Counted from the stretch's first letter, positions 48,062 to 57,280 are shown. The stretch: DNA of 64,000 nucleotides from Cupriavidus gilardii (GCF_008801915.1 NZ_VZOV01000004.1:1-64000), one strand, 5' to 3'. Notes: a model not told the origin generated them from the letters alone. Numbers and translations: made by a program.

Positions 48062-49246
48062 ATGACCCGTGAAGTGGTGGTGGTCAGCGGCGTACGGACC
48101 CCGATCGGAACCTTCGGCGGCAGCCTCAAGGACCTGTCGCCGACCGAGCTCGGCGCAATGGTGGTGCGCGAGGCGTTGGCCCGCGCCAGCGTGCAGGGCG
48201 ACGAGGTCGGCCACGTGGTGTTTGGCAACGTGATTCAGACCGAGCCGCGCGACATGTATCTGGCGCGCGTCGCGGCGGTCGAGGGCGGCGTGTCGATCGA
48301 CGCCCCGGCGCTGACGGTCAACCGGCTGTGCGGCTCCGGCCTGCAGGCCATCGTCAGCGCGGCGCAGACCGTGATGCTGGGCGATGCCGACGTCGCCATC
48401 GGCGGCGGCGCCGAGAGCATGAGCCGCGCGCCGTATCTGGCGCCCGCTGCCCGCTGGGGAGCGCGCATGGGCGACGCCAAGCTGCTCGACATGATGCTGG
48501 GCGCGCTGCACGACCCCTTCCATTCGATCCACATGGGCGTGACCGCCGAGAACGTCGCGCGCGAATACGACATCAGCCGCGCGCAGCAGGACGAGGCCGC
48601 GCTGGAATCGCATCGCCGTGCGTCGGCCGCGATCCGCGAAGGGCGCTTCAAGGATCAGATCCTCCCCGTCACGCTGAAGTCGCGCAAGGGCGACGTCGTG
48701 TTCGATACCGACGAGCATGTGCGCCACGACGCCAAGGCCGAGGACATGTCCAAGCTCAAGCCGGTCTTCGTCAAGGAGAACGGCACCGTGACGGCCGGCA
48801 ATGCGTCGGGCCTGAACGACGGTGCGGCCGCGGTCGTGCTGATGGAGCGCGGCGTCGCCGAGCGGCGCGGCCTGAAGCCGCTGGCGCGGCTGGTGTCGTA
48901 CGGCCATGCGGGCGTCGACCCGAAGACCATGGGCATCGGCCCGGTGCCGGCCACACGCAAGGCGCTCGAGCGCGCCGGCCTGTCGGTCGCCGATCTGGAC
49001 GTGATCGAGGCCAACGAGGCCTTCGCCGCGCAGGCCTGTGCGGTCAACAAGGCCCTCGGCCTGGACCCGCTGAAGGTCAATCCGAACGGTTCGGGCATCT
49101 CGCTGGGGCATCCGATCGGCGCGACCGGCGCGCTGATCACGGTCAAGGCGCTGTACGAACTGCAGCGGGTGCAGGGCCGCTATGCGCTGGTGACGATGTG
49201 CATCGGCGGCGGCCAGGGTATCGCCGCCATTTTCGAGCGGATCTGA
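48062..49246 (+). CDS. bktB: beta-ketothiolase BktB-type
   Basis: 394-residue thiolase. Cys in RLCGSGLQA, His in GHPIGATG and Cys in MCIGGGQG form the active site. Its sequence (opening MTREVVVVSGVRTPIGTFGG) resembles C. necator BktB, which also makes 3-ketovaleryl-CoA and longer products for copolymers. It has GGAGA before the ATG at 48062. It stands apart from phaCAB, after rimO. Compared with PhaA it lacks the shorter MTDV start and keeps the RDMYLARVAAVEGGV segment. Confidence 0.92.
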   Translation: MTREVVVVSGVRTPIGTFGGSLKDLSPTELGAMVVREALARASVQGDEVGHVVFGNVIQTEPRDMYLARVAAVEGGVSIDAPALTVNRLCGSGLQAIVSAAQTVMLGDADVAIGGGAESMSRAPYLAPAARWGARMGDAKLLDMMLGALHDPFHSIHMGVTAENVAREYDISRAQQDEAALESHRRASAAIREGRFKDQILPVTLKSRKGDVVFDTDEHVRHDAKAEDMSKLKPVFVKENGTVTAGNASGLNDGAAAVVLMERGVAERRGLKPLARLVSYGHAGVDPKTMGIGPVPATRKALERAGLSVADLDVIEANEAFAAQACAVNKALGLDPLKVNPNGSGISLGHPIGATGALITVKALYELQRVQGRYALVTMCIGGGQGIAAIFERI

Positions 49247-49248
49247 CC

Positions 49249-49638
49249 ATGGGCCGGCGGCGCGGGGCAGGCCTGGCTGCAGCGATCGGCGCGGCCGGGG
49301 TCGCGGCCGCCGCCATGCTGGCGTGGTCCGCGCCGGCGACGGCGGCCGGCGACACGGTGCTGTCGACCGCGTCGCCGCCGCGCGCCGGCAATGGCGCCGG
49401 CACCCCAGGCAAAAACGGCAAGGCGCCGGCGCAACGCCAGCGCGACGCCGCCCGCGGCATGCCGGCGGTGCCGGCTCTGCCGCCGCCCCAGCCGTATCCT
49501 TCCGGCCAGCACATGCCCGTCTATGTCGGCCCCGACGGCGTGGTCGCGGTGCCCTCGATCGACATGACGCCGAACAGCGGCGTGGTCTACGGACCGTCGC
49601 CGCCGCGATCGGGGATCGTCGAAGACCGCAAGCGTTAA
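49249..49638 (+). CDS. secreted small protein, unknown function
   Basis: 129 residues. A signal peptide with basic n-region (MGRRRGAG) and Ala-rich core ends near ATAAG. The mature part is Pro/Gly/Ala-rich with low complexity (VPALPPPQPYPSG) and probably disordered. The start lies two bases after the bktB stop, so cotranscription is likely. I do not recognise the family. A 9-bp repeat array begins just after its stop. Confidence 0.65.
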   Translation: MGRRRGAGLAAAIGAAGVAAAAMLAWSAPATAAGDTVLSTASPPRAGNGAGTPGKNGKAPAQRQRDAARGMPAVPALPPPQPYPSGQHMPVYVGPDGVVAVPSIDMTPNSGVVYGPSPPRSGIVEDRKR

Positions 49639-49660
49639 GCGTCAAGCGGTCAAGCGGCGC

Positions 49661-49741
49661 GTCAAGCAGGCCAAGCAGGTCAAGCAGGCCAATCAGGTCG
49701 AGCAGGCCAATCAGGTCAAGCAGGTCAAGCAGGTCAAGCGG
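49661..49741. repeat. 9-bp degenerate tandem repeat, nine units
   Basis: Nine consecutive 9-base units of the type GTCAAGCAG/GCCAATCAG fill this stretch, starting 23 bases after the stop of the secreted protein. Two further GTCAAGCGG-like units lie just before and one just after. It ends before the metC upstream region. Confidence 0.92.
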
Positions 49742-49854
49742 ATCGAGGTCAAGCGGGGCGGGCCGCGCATTGGCCGTCCGCCCCATGGCGGCGGCGGCGC
49801 CATTGCTGGTAAGCTCGGAGACTCTATCCGCACTCGCCAGACAAGGAATCCGCC

Positions 49855-51111
49855 GTGTCCGACCGTCCGCTGACCGATACGAACGCCGCTTCCCCGAACG
49901 ACAACGATCCCTCCGCAACGCCCGACTGCTACGTGCAGACGCTGGCGGTGCAGCCGCCGCTGCAGGTCCCTCCCGGTTTCGCCTCCTTCTCGCCGCCGAC
50001 GCAGCGCGGCTCCACCGTGGTGTTCCGCAATCTCGCGGAGCTGCGCGCGCATGGCGACGGCGCGACCACCTACTGGCGCTACGGCATCCATGCAACCCCG
50101 ACCAGCGAGGCGCTGTGCCAGCATCTGGCGATGCTCGAAGGCGCCAGTCACGCCTTGCTGCTGCCGTCCGGCCTCGGCGCGATCTCGCTGGTCTATTTCG
50201 CGCTGCTGAAGGCCGGCGACGACGTGCTGGTGCCGTACAACGTCTACGGTCCCAATCGCGAGCACGGCGAATGGCTGGCGCGCGATTTCGGCATCACGGT
50301 GCGGCCCTACGACCCGATGATCGGCGCCGGCATCGCCGAGCTGATCCGGCCCAATACGCGGCTGATCTGGATGGAGGCGCCGGGCTCCGTGACGATGGAG
50401 GTGCCGGACAGCGAGGCCATCGTCGCCGCCGCCAGGGCGCGCGGCGTGCTGACCGCGATCGACAACACCTGGTCGGCCGGCATCTATTTCCGTCCCTTCG
50501 ACAAGGGCATCGACCTGTCCGTGCAGGCGCTGACGAAGTACCAGTCCGGCGGCAGCGACGTGCTGATGGGCGCGGTGCTGTGCCGCGACGACAAGCTCTA
50601 CCAGCGCATCAAGCGCGTACGCATGCTGATGGGCTGGGGCGTGTCGGCCGACGACTGCTACCTGGTGCTGCGCTCGCTGCCGAGCATGCCGGTGCGGCTC
50701 GCCGCGCACGACCGCGCCGCGCGCGAGGTGGCCGAGTGGCTGGCGCAGCGGCCCGAGGTTGCCCGGGTCCTGCATCCGGCGCTGCCGGACTGTCCCGGCC
50801 ACGCTTTCTGGCGCCGCGATTTCTCCGGGGCGAGCGGCCTGTTCGCGGTAGTGCTGCGCGCGCGCTATCCGCGCGCCCAGGTCGATGCCTTCGTCGAGGC
50901 GCTGCGACTGTTCTCGATCGGCTGGTCCTGGGGTGGCGCGCACAGCCTGGCCGTGCCGTACCACGTGCCGACGATGCGTCCGGCGGGCAGCTGGCCGCCC
51001 GCCGGCTGGCAGGACGCTGGCGAACTGGTGCGGCTGTATATCGGGCTGGAGGATACGCGCGACCTGATTGCCGATCTGAAGGCGGCGATGGAGGCGAAGC
51101 TGGTCGGTTGA
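49855..51111 (+). CDS. metC: cystathionine beta-lyase (PLP-dependent)
   Basis: 418-residue Cys/Met metabolism enzyme. PLP-lysine lies in ALTKYQSGGSDV near residue 225, Tyr/Arg cofactor contacts in TTYWRYGIHATPTSEAL, and the MetC-type substrate loop is present. It cleaves cystathionine to homocysteine, pyruvate and ammonia. The start is a GTG at 49855 with AAGGAA upstream. It follows the 9-bp repeat array with no other gene between. Confidence 0.92.
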   Translation: MSDRPLTDTNAASPNDNDPSATPDCYVQTLAVQPPLQVPPGFASFSPPTQRGSTVVFRNLAELRAHGDGATTYWRYGIHATPTSEALCQHLAMLEGASHALLLPSGLGAISLVYFALLKAGDDVLVPYNVYGPNREHGEWLARDFGITVRPYDPMIGAGIAELIRPNTRLIWMEAPGSVTMEVPDSEAIVAAARARGVLTAIDNTWSAGIYFRPFDKGIDLSVQALTKYQSGGSDVLMGAVLCRDDKLYQRIKRVRMLMGWGVSADDCYLVLRSLPSMPVRLAAHDRAAREVAEWLAQRPEVARVLHPALPDCPGHAFWRRDFSGASGLFAVVLRARYPRAQVDAFVEALRLFSIGWSWGGAHSLAVPYHVPTMRPAGSWPPAGWQDAGELVRLYIGLEDTRDLIADLKAAMEAKLVG

Positions 51112-51273
51112 GCGGGCCTCGTTCCGTTGCAGGGGCCGCAAGCCGGATCACGCCGTGGCGAAGCCGGCTCGCCCCATCCCGTCCGCAACCTAAAGTACGG
51201 CACATCTTTTCGTCAGCACGAGGTCCCGTGCAAAGGCATTCTTTGCGGCATCTCAACAACGCTGAACGAAGCA

Positions 51274-52209
51274 ATGGCCAGGGACTACGACGCCGGCTAC
51301 AAGCTGTTGTTCGCCATGCCGGAAATGATGCGCGACCTCTTGCGCGAATTCACTCGCAGCGACTGGCTTCGCGCGCTGGACTACTCGACGCTGGAACGGG
51401 TTTCCGGCAACTACGTCGCCGACAACATGCGGCAGCGTGCCAGCGACATGGTGTGGCGTGTCGATGCCGGCGATCCATGGGGCCACCTGTACGTGCTGCT
51501 CGAATTCCAGAGCACCATCGATCGCTACATGGCGCCGCGCATGGCGGCCTATACGGCTTTGCTGCACCAGGAGCTTGTCCGCGCGGGCCAGGTGTTGCCG
51601 GATCGAAGGGTGCCCGCGGCGCTGTCGATCGTCCTGTATAACGGCGATACGCCATGGAGCGCATGTACGAACATCCGCGATGTCGTTGTGTCGCTGCCCA
51701 ACGGCTTGGCAGCGTGTCAATTGCACCAGCAACATACGTTGCTGGACATCAACCGATTGAGCGAAGCGCAGTTGCCCGATGACAATCTAGCGGCGCTGCT
51801 GTTTCGCATTGAGCGGGCAGCCGATTACGATACTGTCGTGTCGCTGATGATCGAATGCAGGACGCGCTTGCGGCATGAGCCGAAACTCAAGCTGGCGTTC
51901 GCCAAGACCTTCGCGGCATTGCTGTGCGGCCAACGGGGCAGCGTCCTGACACCCGATCAGGTGTTTCAATTGATGGAGGTCGACATGCAAGTGGTAGGTG
52001 CCAATCTACAACGTTTCACCCACAAGCTCCGCGAGGAGGCTCGGCAAGAAGGCGAGGCCCGCATGCTGCAAAAGCAGTTGGCCGAGCGCTTTGGCCCGCT
52101 GCAAACGTCCGTTGTGCAGCGGATCGAGATCGCAACCCCTGAAGAACTCGAGCGCTGGGGCATTCAGCTTCTGCGCGCGGAAGTGATCGAGGACGTTTTC
52201 CGGGCCTGA
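51274..52209 (+). CDS. Rpn-family recombination-promoting nuclease / YhgA-like putative transposase with DUF4351
   Basis: 311 residues. The N-terminal PD-(D/E)XK nuclease domain (MARDYDAGYKLLFAMPEMMR; SDMVWRV with Asp, then LLEFQST with Glu near residue 92) is followed by a central helical region and a C-terminal DUF4351 (LQKQLAERFGPL ... LERWGIQLLRA). Rpn proteins cut DNA and promote RecA-independent recombination, and are often phage-defence related. The ATG at 51274 is preferred. A terminator follows, and there are no transposon ends nearby. Confidence 0.85.
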   Translation: MARDYDAGYKLLFAMPEMMRDLLREFTRSDWLRALDYSTLERVSGNYVADNMRQRASDMVWRVDAGDPWGHLYVLLEFQSTIDRYMAPRMAAYTALLHQELVRAGQVLPDRRVPAALSIVLYNGDTPWSACTNIRDVVVSLPNGLAACQLHQQHTLLDINRLSEAQLPDDNLAALLFRIERAADYDTVVSLMIECRTRLRHEPKLKLAFAKTFAALLCGQRGSVLTPDQVFQLMEVDMQVVGANLQRFTHKLREEARQEGEARMLQKQLAERFGPLQTSVVQRIEIATPEELERWGIQLLRAEVIEDVFRA

Positions 52210-52240
52210 CGCGACCCTCGCCAAGGACCAGCTCGACAAC

Positions 52241-52267
52241 AAGGCGGACCCACCGGTCCGCCTTTCT
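52241..52267 (+). terminator. terminator after the Rpn-family gene
   Basis: A 10-bp perfect stem (AAGGCGGACC, 52241-52250, and GGTCCGCCTT, 52255-52264) with loop CACC is followed by a T-rich tract. It lies between convergent genes and may serve the receptor gene too. Confidence 0.85.
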
Positions 52268-52305
52268 CGTTTCTGCTTGCGTCTTGCTGCCGCGACGGCA
52301 CCACG

Positions 52306-54519
52306 TCAGAAGCTGAACGTCGCGCTGGCCCGCACCGTACGCGGCGCGCCCTGGGTCAGGATGAAGCCGTAGCTGGGCAGCCAGTACTTCTCGTTGGTCA
52401 GGTTGTCGACCACCAGCCGGAACACCGCCGGCGTCTTGCCCAGCCTGGTCGAATAGCGGATACCCGCATCGAAGGTGTGGTACGCCGGCACCCAGTTGCT
52501 GTTGTTCGCCTCCAGCGCCATCTTCGACACGTACTGGCCGCCGGCGGTCAGCACCAGGCCGGGCACGGGCGGTACCGCGTACTCGATGTAGGCGGTGGCC
52601 TTGAAGGTCGGCGCGCTGTAGGCCCGCTTGCCCAGCACGTCTGGCGAAGCTTCGACGTTCTCCGAATCGAGCAGCGTGACGCCGCCCATCAGCGTCCAGT
52701 CGCGCGCGAGCTTGCCGCGGGCCGACAGTTCGATGCCGCGATAGCGGGTCTCGCCATCCTGCGTGTAGACGTTGTCGTTGCGAAGGTAGTTCAGGCCGCG
52801 CTGGATCTGGAACAGCGCCGCATTGATGGTCCAGTCCTCCAGTTCGGCCTTGGCGCCGATCTCGTACTGGCGGCTCTTGAGCGGACCGAACACCTCGCCC
52901 GCGTTGCGCGCGGTCAGCGGCGCGGAGCCTCCGGCTTCGAGCGATTCGACATAGCTGCCGTACAGCGTCAGCGGCTGCACCGGCTTGTACATCAGCGCGA
53001 CGGTCGGCGTCAGCGGCGACTTCCTGTAGGTGCTCGAGATCGCGCCCTCCGGCGTATAGCCGGTCTGGTCGTAGCGGGTGTAACGCAGGCCAGCCAGTAA
53101 CGACCACTGCTCGTTGAACTTGATCGTGTCGCTGAAGAAGACCGACTTCTGCTCGATCTTCGACGCGCGGTACAGCACGTCCGACGACGGCACGCGCGAC
53201 AGCGGCAGGCCGGTCGGCACGAACTGGCCGGGATCGTACAGATTGCCGTAGCCGATGATGCCGCCGCCGGCGAAGCTGCCCCAGTTCTGCACCAGGCTCT
53301 GCCACGACAGGCCCGCGGCGATATCGTGCTCGATGCTGCCGGTGCGGACCTTGCCGGTCGCCATCGTCTGCGCGTGCTGATAGTGGTAGCGCGAGTACGA
53401 GCTGTACTGGTTCTCGGCGTAGTTGCCGGCGTTGTCCAGCAGCAGGATCGCGCTGTCGGCATTGCCGCGGTTCTGCTGCGTGAAGCGGTACGAGGTGCGC
53501 AGGTTCCAGTCGTCGGCGAAGCCCCAGTTGAGCTCGGTGCCGATGCTCTTGATCTCGGTCTCGTAATAGGTGCCCTTGCTCGCTACGCGCTGGCTGCCGT
53601 CGAGCGTGCGGGGCGTGTGGACGAATTCGGTCACCGGCGCGCCGAAGTCCTGGCCGGGGATGATGCCGTAGTAGGCGCCCTTGACGTTGCGCTGCTGGTA
53701 GAGGCCGTCGAGCGACCAGCGCAGGTTGGGGCTCAGCCTTGCGTCGAGCGCCACCGAGGCGGAATCGCGCTTGATATGGCCGCCGTCGACGAAGGTGTCG
53801 CCTTCCTCGTGCACGAAGCCGGCGCGCGCGCCGAACATGTCGTTCGCGCCGAAGCGGCCGCCGACGTCGATCGACTCGCGCAGCACCCCGTCCGAGACAT
53901 AGCCGAGCGTCGCGCTGCCGGCGAATTTCGAGGTGGGGCGCTTGGTGACGAAGTTGGCGATGCCGCCCGGTGCGCCGAAGCCGTACATGAAGCCGCCCAG
54001 GCCCTTGAGCAGCTCGACGCGTTCGAAGTGTTCGAGCGGCACGTCGCTGCCCCAGTTCGGGATGGCGAGGCCGTCGATCTTGTAGCCCTCGAGCAGATCG
54101 AGATGCAGGCCACGGATCGTCAAACCCGCCGACTCGCCGATATAGCCGTCGCCGATCGGCGCGACCGACGGATCGCCGCGGAACACGTCGCCCAGCGTGA
54201 TGGCCTGGCGGTTCTCGATCAGCTCCTGCGGCACCACCGACACCGAGAACGGCGTGTCCTGCAGCGGCTTGTCGCCGAGGGCGCCGGTGCTGGCGTCGCG
54301 GGCGCGATAGGCGGGCTCGCTGCCGGCGGTGACGTGGACGGTCGGCAGTTCGGCCTGCGCGGTGGCGGTGGGTGTGGCAGCGGGGGTAGGTGGAACGGCG
54401 GCGGTGCCCGTGGCGTTCTGCGCGAGCGCCGGCGTGGCGGCGCCGCCGACGGCGACGATCAGGGCAAGCTGGCGCGCCAGCGGTGTCAGCGCGGGGCGGC
54501 CGCGGCGAGGGTTGGACAT
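52306..54519 (-). CDS. TonB-dependent siderophore receptor
   Basis: An outer-membrane ferric siderophore receptor of 737 residues. A signal peptide ends near ALAQ (residue 34). The TonB-box-like segment lies in LPTVHV, the plug domain in residues 60-190 (DTPFSVSVVPQELI), then the 22-strand barrel, ending in the aromatic C-terminus ASATFSF. The FhuA/FpvA-type subfamily fits. The ATG at 54519 is preferred; the open frame continues to 56235 through another gene. Last gene of a four-gene iron operon. Confidence 0.93.
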   Translation of the reverse strand: MSNPRRGRPALTPLARQLALIVAVGGAATPALAQNATGTAAVPPTPAATPTATAQAELPTVHVTAGSEPAYRARDASTGALGDKPLQDTPFSVSVVPQELIENRQAITLGDVFRGDPSVAPIGDGYIGESAGLTIRGLHLDLLEGYKIDGLAIPNWGSDVPLEHFERVELLKGLGGFMYGFGAPGGIANFVTKRPTSKFAGSATLGYVSDGVLRESIDVGGRFGANDMFGARAGFVHEEGDTFVDGGHIKRDSASVALDARLSPNLRWSLDGLYQQRNVKGAYYGIIPGQDFGAPVTEFVHTPRTLDGSQRVASKGTYYETEIKSIGTELNWGFADDWNLRTSYRFTQQNRGNADSAILLLDNAGNYAENQYSSYSRYHYQHAQTMATGKVRTGSIEHDIAAGLSWQSLVQNWGSFAGGGIIGYGNLYDPGQFVPTGLPLSRVPSSDVLYRASKIEQKSVFFSDTIKFNEQWSLLAGLRYTRYDQTGYTPEGAISSTYRKSPLTPTVALMYKPVQPLTLYGSYVESLEAGGSAPLTARNAGEVFGPLKSRQYEIGAKAELEDWTINAALFQIQRGLNYLRNDNVYTQDGETRYRGIELSARGKLARDWTLMGGVTLLDSENVEASPDVLGKRAYSAPTFKATAYIEYAVPPVPGLVLTAGGQYVSKMALEANNSNWVPAYHTFDAGIRYSTRLGKTPAVFRLVVDNLTNEKYWLPSYGFILTQGAPRTVRASATFSF

Positions 54520-54728
54520 GGCTCGATTTCCTCTTCGGTCGTGATGCGAATGCGTTATGCGAACGCGCACGGCTCCCCGGACGCCACGGGGGACCGCGTG
54601 CGCCTGGGAGCTGTGCAGATTGGGTGGGGGTGGTCTTGTGGGCCGCGGCGCCGGGAACCGCGCCGCTCGGCCCTGCCGCGCCTCGGTGGGTGCGGTGGGG
54701 GCACCGGGGAGGCCCGGTGCGGCCGGTG

Positions 54729-56360
54729 TTACGGCGTGTCGACCACCGGCGGCGCCGACGGGCCGGGATCGCCGCGGCTCGGGCGCGGCGCCCATACCGA
54801 GTCGGCGGGGCCGGTGCGGGCACGGCGCTGCGTGGCGCGTGCCAGCGCGACGAAGCCGACCGCGAAGACCAGCGCGCCGATGTCGAAGCCGGCGACGGCC
54901 CATTCGCCTTGCCGCACGCTGCGCAGCAGATGGTCGCCGGTCAGGATCGCGTTGGCCACCGGTACCGCCAGATAGGCCAGCGCCGCCGCGTACAGCAGCT
55001 CGATCGCGGCGCGCACGGGCGGACGCAGCAGCGCCCAGGCCAGCGCGGCGAAGAACACCGGGAAGTAGACAAACGACGACGGACGCTCGGGCCACAGCAG
55101 CGCGCCGGTGAAGGCCACCGCCACGCCGACACAGCAGCCGATGCAGACGCCGACCGTGGCCTGCGCCAGCAGCCGGTGCACGCGCGGCTGCTCGGCCTGG
55201 CGTGCCTTGCGGCGCGACTCGATCCACAGCAGATTGCCCGAGTAGAACAGGAAGGCCCCCGCCAGCCCGGCGATCAGATAGACCAGCCGCAGCGCCAGGT
55301 CGCCGTAGGTGCCGAAATGCAGCGCGAACAGCGCGCTGTACAGGCCATGGTTGGCGTCCCGCCCGCTGGCGGTCTGATTGGCGATCACGCGCCCGCTGTC
55401 GGGCTGCCCGGCGGCGGCATGGATGCCGACCGAGCCGAAATTGCCGAGCGCGCGCTCGCTGTCGCCGCGCACTTCGATCAGCGCATTGGCGTCGCCCACG
55501 CGCTGATAACGGACGGAATTCGGCTTGAAGCCGTCGCCGGCGGTGCGCTGCGCGATCTCGATCAGTTCGCGCGCCGGCATCAGCGGCGCCGGCTTGCCGG
55601 CCGCCTGCACCTCCGGCACCGACGACATTGCGGTAGGCAGCGCCGACATCAGCTTGCCGTCGAAGGTCAGCACGTTGAAGGCCATCGCCAGCGTCATCGA
55701 CACGCAGAACAGCGCGCCGGTGATCGCGATGACCAGATGGAAGGGCAGGCTGAACAGGCCGATCACGTTGTGCGCGTCCATCCAGAAGCGCTTCAGGTTG
55801 CGGCCCGGGCGCACGGCGAACAGGTCCTTCTTCAGCCGCGGCAGATGCAGCAGCACGCCGGAAACCAGCGCCAGCCCGTACAGCACCGACACCACGCCCA
55901 TGAAATGCATGCCGGCCTGCATCGGCAGGCCCAGCGTGTAGTGCAGGGCATTCAGGAAGTTCGACAGCTCGCCGCGCACGCCGTCGAGCGAGGTGTCCTG
56001 CGGCGAGGTCCGGCCCGCGCCGAGCTTCTCCTCGTTGGTGGTCTGCCACTCGCCCTTGGCGTCCATCCAGTAGGCAGTGGTGTGCGGCTCGCCTTCGGTC
56101 GGCAGGCCGATATAGACGCTGGCCGCGGCCTCGGGATGGGCCTTGACCAGCGTGGCGACGAAGCGGTCCAGGTCCTCGGGCGACGGCTTGGCGGCGGTGT
56201 GGGTTTCGCCGCGGATACGCGCCGGCGACTGCCACTCGTGCAGCTCGTGGTGGAACACCGTGATCGCGCCGGCGAAGAACGCGATGAACAGGGCCCAGCC
56301 GGCCATCAGGCCGACCCAGGTATGCAGCGTCTGATAAACGCGCAGCGTTGCAGCCTTCAT
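54729..56360 (-). CDS. PepSY-associated transmembrane protein of iron uptake
   Basis: A 543-residue inner-membrane protein with PepSY_TM domains. The first helix carries LHTWVGLMAGWALFIAFFAG; later His-containing helices (NALHYTLGLPMQAGMHFMG; DAHNVIGLFSLPFHLVIA) resemble heme-binding or reductase helices. Such proteins accompany siderophore receptors and probably reduce or release iron. GGAG precedes the ATG at 56360. Between it and the receptor lie 209 bases with no gene. Inference: it processes the ferric siderophore taken up by the downstream receptor. Confidence 0.88.
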   Translation of the reverse strand: MKAATLRVYQTLHTWVGLMAGWALFIAFFAGAITVFHHELHEWQSPARIRGETHTAAKPSPEDLDRFVATLVKAHPEAAASVYIGLPTEGEPHTTAYWMDAKGEWQTTNEEKLGAGRTSPQDTSLDGVRGELSNFLNALHYTLGLPMQAGMHFMGVVSVLYGLALVSGVLLHLPRLKKDLFAVRPGRNLKRFWMDAHNVIGLFSLPFHLVIAITGALFCVSMTLAMAFNVLTFDGKLMSALPTAMSSVPEVQAAGKPAPLMPARELIEIAQRTAGDGFKPNSVRYQRVGDANALIEVRGDSERALGNFGSVGIHAAAGQPDSGRVIANQTASGRDANHGLYSALFALHFGTYGDLALRLVYLIAGLAGAFLFYSGNLLWIESRRKARQAEQPRVHRLLAQATVGVCIGCCVGVAVAFTGALLWPERPSSFVYFPVFFAALAWALLRPPVRAAIELLYAAALAYLAVPVANAILTGDHLLRSVRQGEWAVAGFDIGALVFAVGFVALARATQRRARTGPADSVWAPRPSRGDPGPSAPPVVDTP

Positions 56361-56370
56361 GGCCAACTCC

Positions 56371-56655
56371 TTACGCGGCCGCGCCGGGCACGGCCATCAG
56401 CCGCCATCCCCACAACGCACCGAAACAGATCAGATTGGCCGCGCCAAGCCAGAGCCAGGCGGCGCGGCTGCTGGAAAACAGCAGGCTGGTGCTGATGATC
56501 GCGACCCACAGCGGCAGGCTGGCGGTCACCGCGCCGATGATGCCGCTCTGCCAGCCGCCCGGCAGCCACAGGATCGCCAGCGTGCAGGCCGCCAGCGACA
56601 GCGGAAAGCCGAGCAGGGTGCCGGCCAGCCATTTGGTGCCGATGCCGCCGTTCAT
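56371..56655 (-). CDS. small membrane protein, DUF3649-like, of the siderophore operon
   Basis: 94 residues with three hydrophobic segments (about residues 10-30, 38-58 and 66-86). Family features and the neighbour set match DUF3649 proteins, which occur with PepSY proteins and TonB receptors in iron operons. It starts in an overlap with the preceding gene (ATGA) and ends 10 bases before the PepSY gene start. Confidence 0.7.
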   Translation of the reverse strand: MNGGIGTKWLAGTLLGFPLSLAACTLAILWLPGGWQSGIIGAVTASLPLWVAIISTSLLFSSSRAAWLWLGAANLICFGALWGWRLMAVPGAAA

Positions 56656-56927
56656 GCCGCCTCCTCGCCGCCGCGGCGCTTGTGCAGATAACAGCCAAGG
56701 AAGGGCCACAGCGACAGGCCGGTGCCGAGCGTGGCCAGCGTCGCGGCGATCGAAGAGGGCCAGCTGTGCTCGACCGACCAGCCGACCGCGCCGGCCGACG
56801 TCAGCACGATGCCGAGCCACACCATCATCCGGCGTTGAGGCGGCCGGCGCAGCAGCACCTGGTTGGGACCGGCCAGATACAGGCAGGCAGCGCCCGCCAG
56901 GCCGAGAAGAGCGGCAAAGAGTTGCAT
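56652..56927 (-). CDS. small membrane protein, DUF3325-like, first gene of the siderophore operon
   Basis: 91 residues with three hydrophobic segments and a basic loop (LRRPPQRRMM) after the first. The arrangement resembles DUF3325 proteins of siderophore loci. The ATG at 56927 is chosen because a Fur-box-like site lies 33 bases upstream. Its stop overlaps the next gene's start. The detailed role is unknown; a function in inner-membrane handling of ferric siderophores is inferred. Confidence 0.7.
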   Translation of the reverse strand: MQLFAALLGLAGAACLYLAGPNQVLLRRPPQRRMMVWLGIVLTSAGAVGWSVEHSWPSSIAATLATLGTGLSLWPFLGCYLHKRRGGEEAA

Positions 56928-56959
56928 CGCCAATATTTTGTTACGGAATTCAAAACACA

Positions 56960-56978
56960 AATGGTAATGATTCGTATT
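56960..56978 (-). promoter_or_regulatory. Fur-box-like operator
   Basis: AATGGTAATGATTCGTATT matches the 19-bp Fur consensus at about 10 of 19 positions and lies just upstream of the siderophore operon in an A/T-rich island. This is a moderate match, supported mainly by the context. Confidence 0.5.
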
Positions 56979-57055
56979 TGACGATGCAAGTTATTGATAT
57001 TGTTTGCAATGTATTGGAAGGCGGGGTGACAGGTGCGGCTTGCCACGCCTCAAGT

Positions 57056-57170
57056 CCCTCTGCCGCAGGCGGGAGAGGGGAGCCGGGTGGCGGAGGCGGG
57101 AAGCGTTACGGACCGGGGATGGGGTCGCCGACACCGGCGGCGTTCTCCCTCTCCCGCTTGCGGGAGAGGG
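57056..57170. repeat. pair of REP-like palindromes
   Basis: CCCTCTGCCGC...GGGAGAGGG (57056-57080, one mismatch) and the perfect CCCTCTCCCG-CTTG-CGGGAGAGGG (57147-57170) are two copies of the palindrome common in betaproteobacterial intergenic REP elements, spaced about 65 bases apart. No gene lies between 56928 and 57279. Confidence 0.75.
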
Positions 57171-57230
57171 TCGGGGACAGGGCAATGCGGCGGCAGGGGA
57201 CTACAGAGCCTGGTCGGCAGAGAGGCCCGC

Positions 57231-57280
57231 CGACAGAGGTCGACAAAGGCCGACAGAGGTCGACTGAGGTCGACTGAGGT
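57231..57280. repeat. 10-bp degenerate tandem repeat, five units, at the serB stop
   Basis: Five consecutive 10-base units of consensus CGACWGAGGT run up to and include the first base of the serB stop codon. They are two types, CGACAGAGGT and CGACTGAGGT, plus one variant. Confidence 0.93.

Noticed and set aside
52306..56235. A continuous minus-strand open frame of 1309 codons
   Set aside because: Only the part from 54519 is a TonB receptor; the upstream part is the PepSY gene read in the wrong frame. Long stop-free frames are expected at this G+C content.
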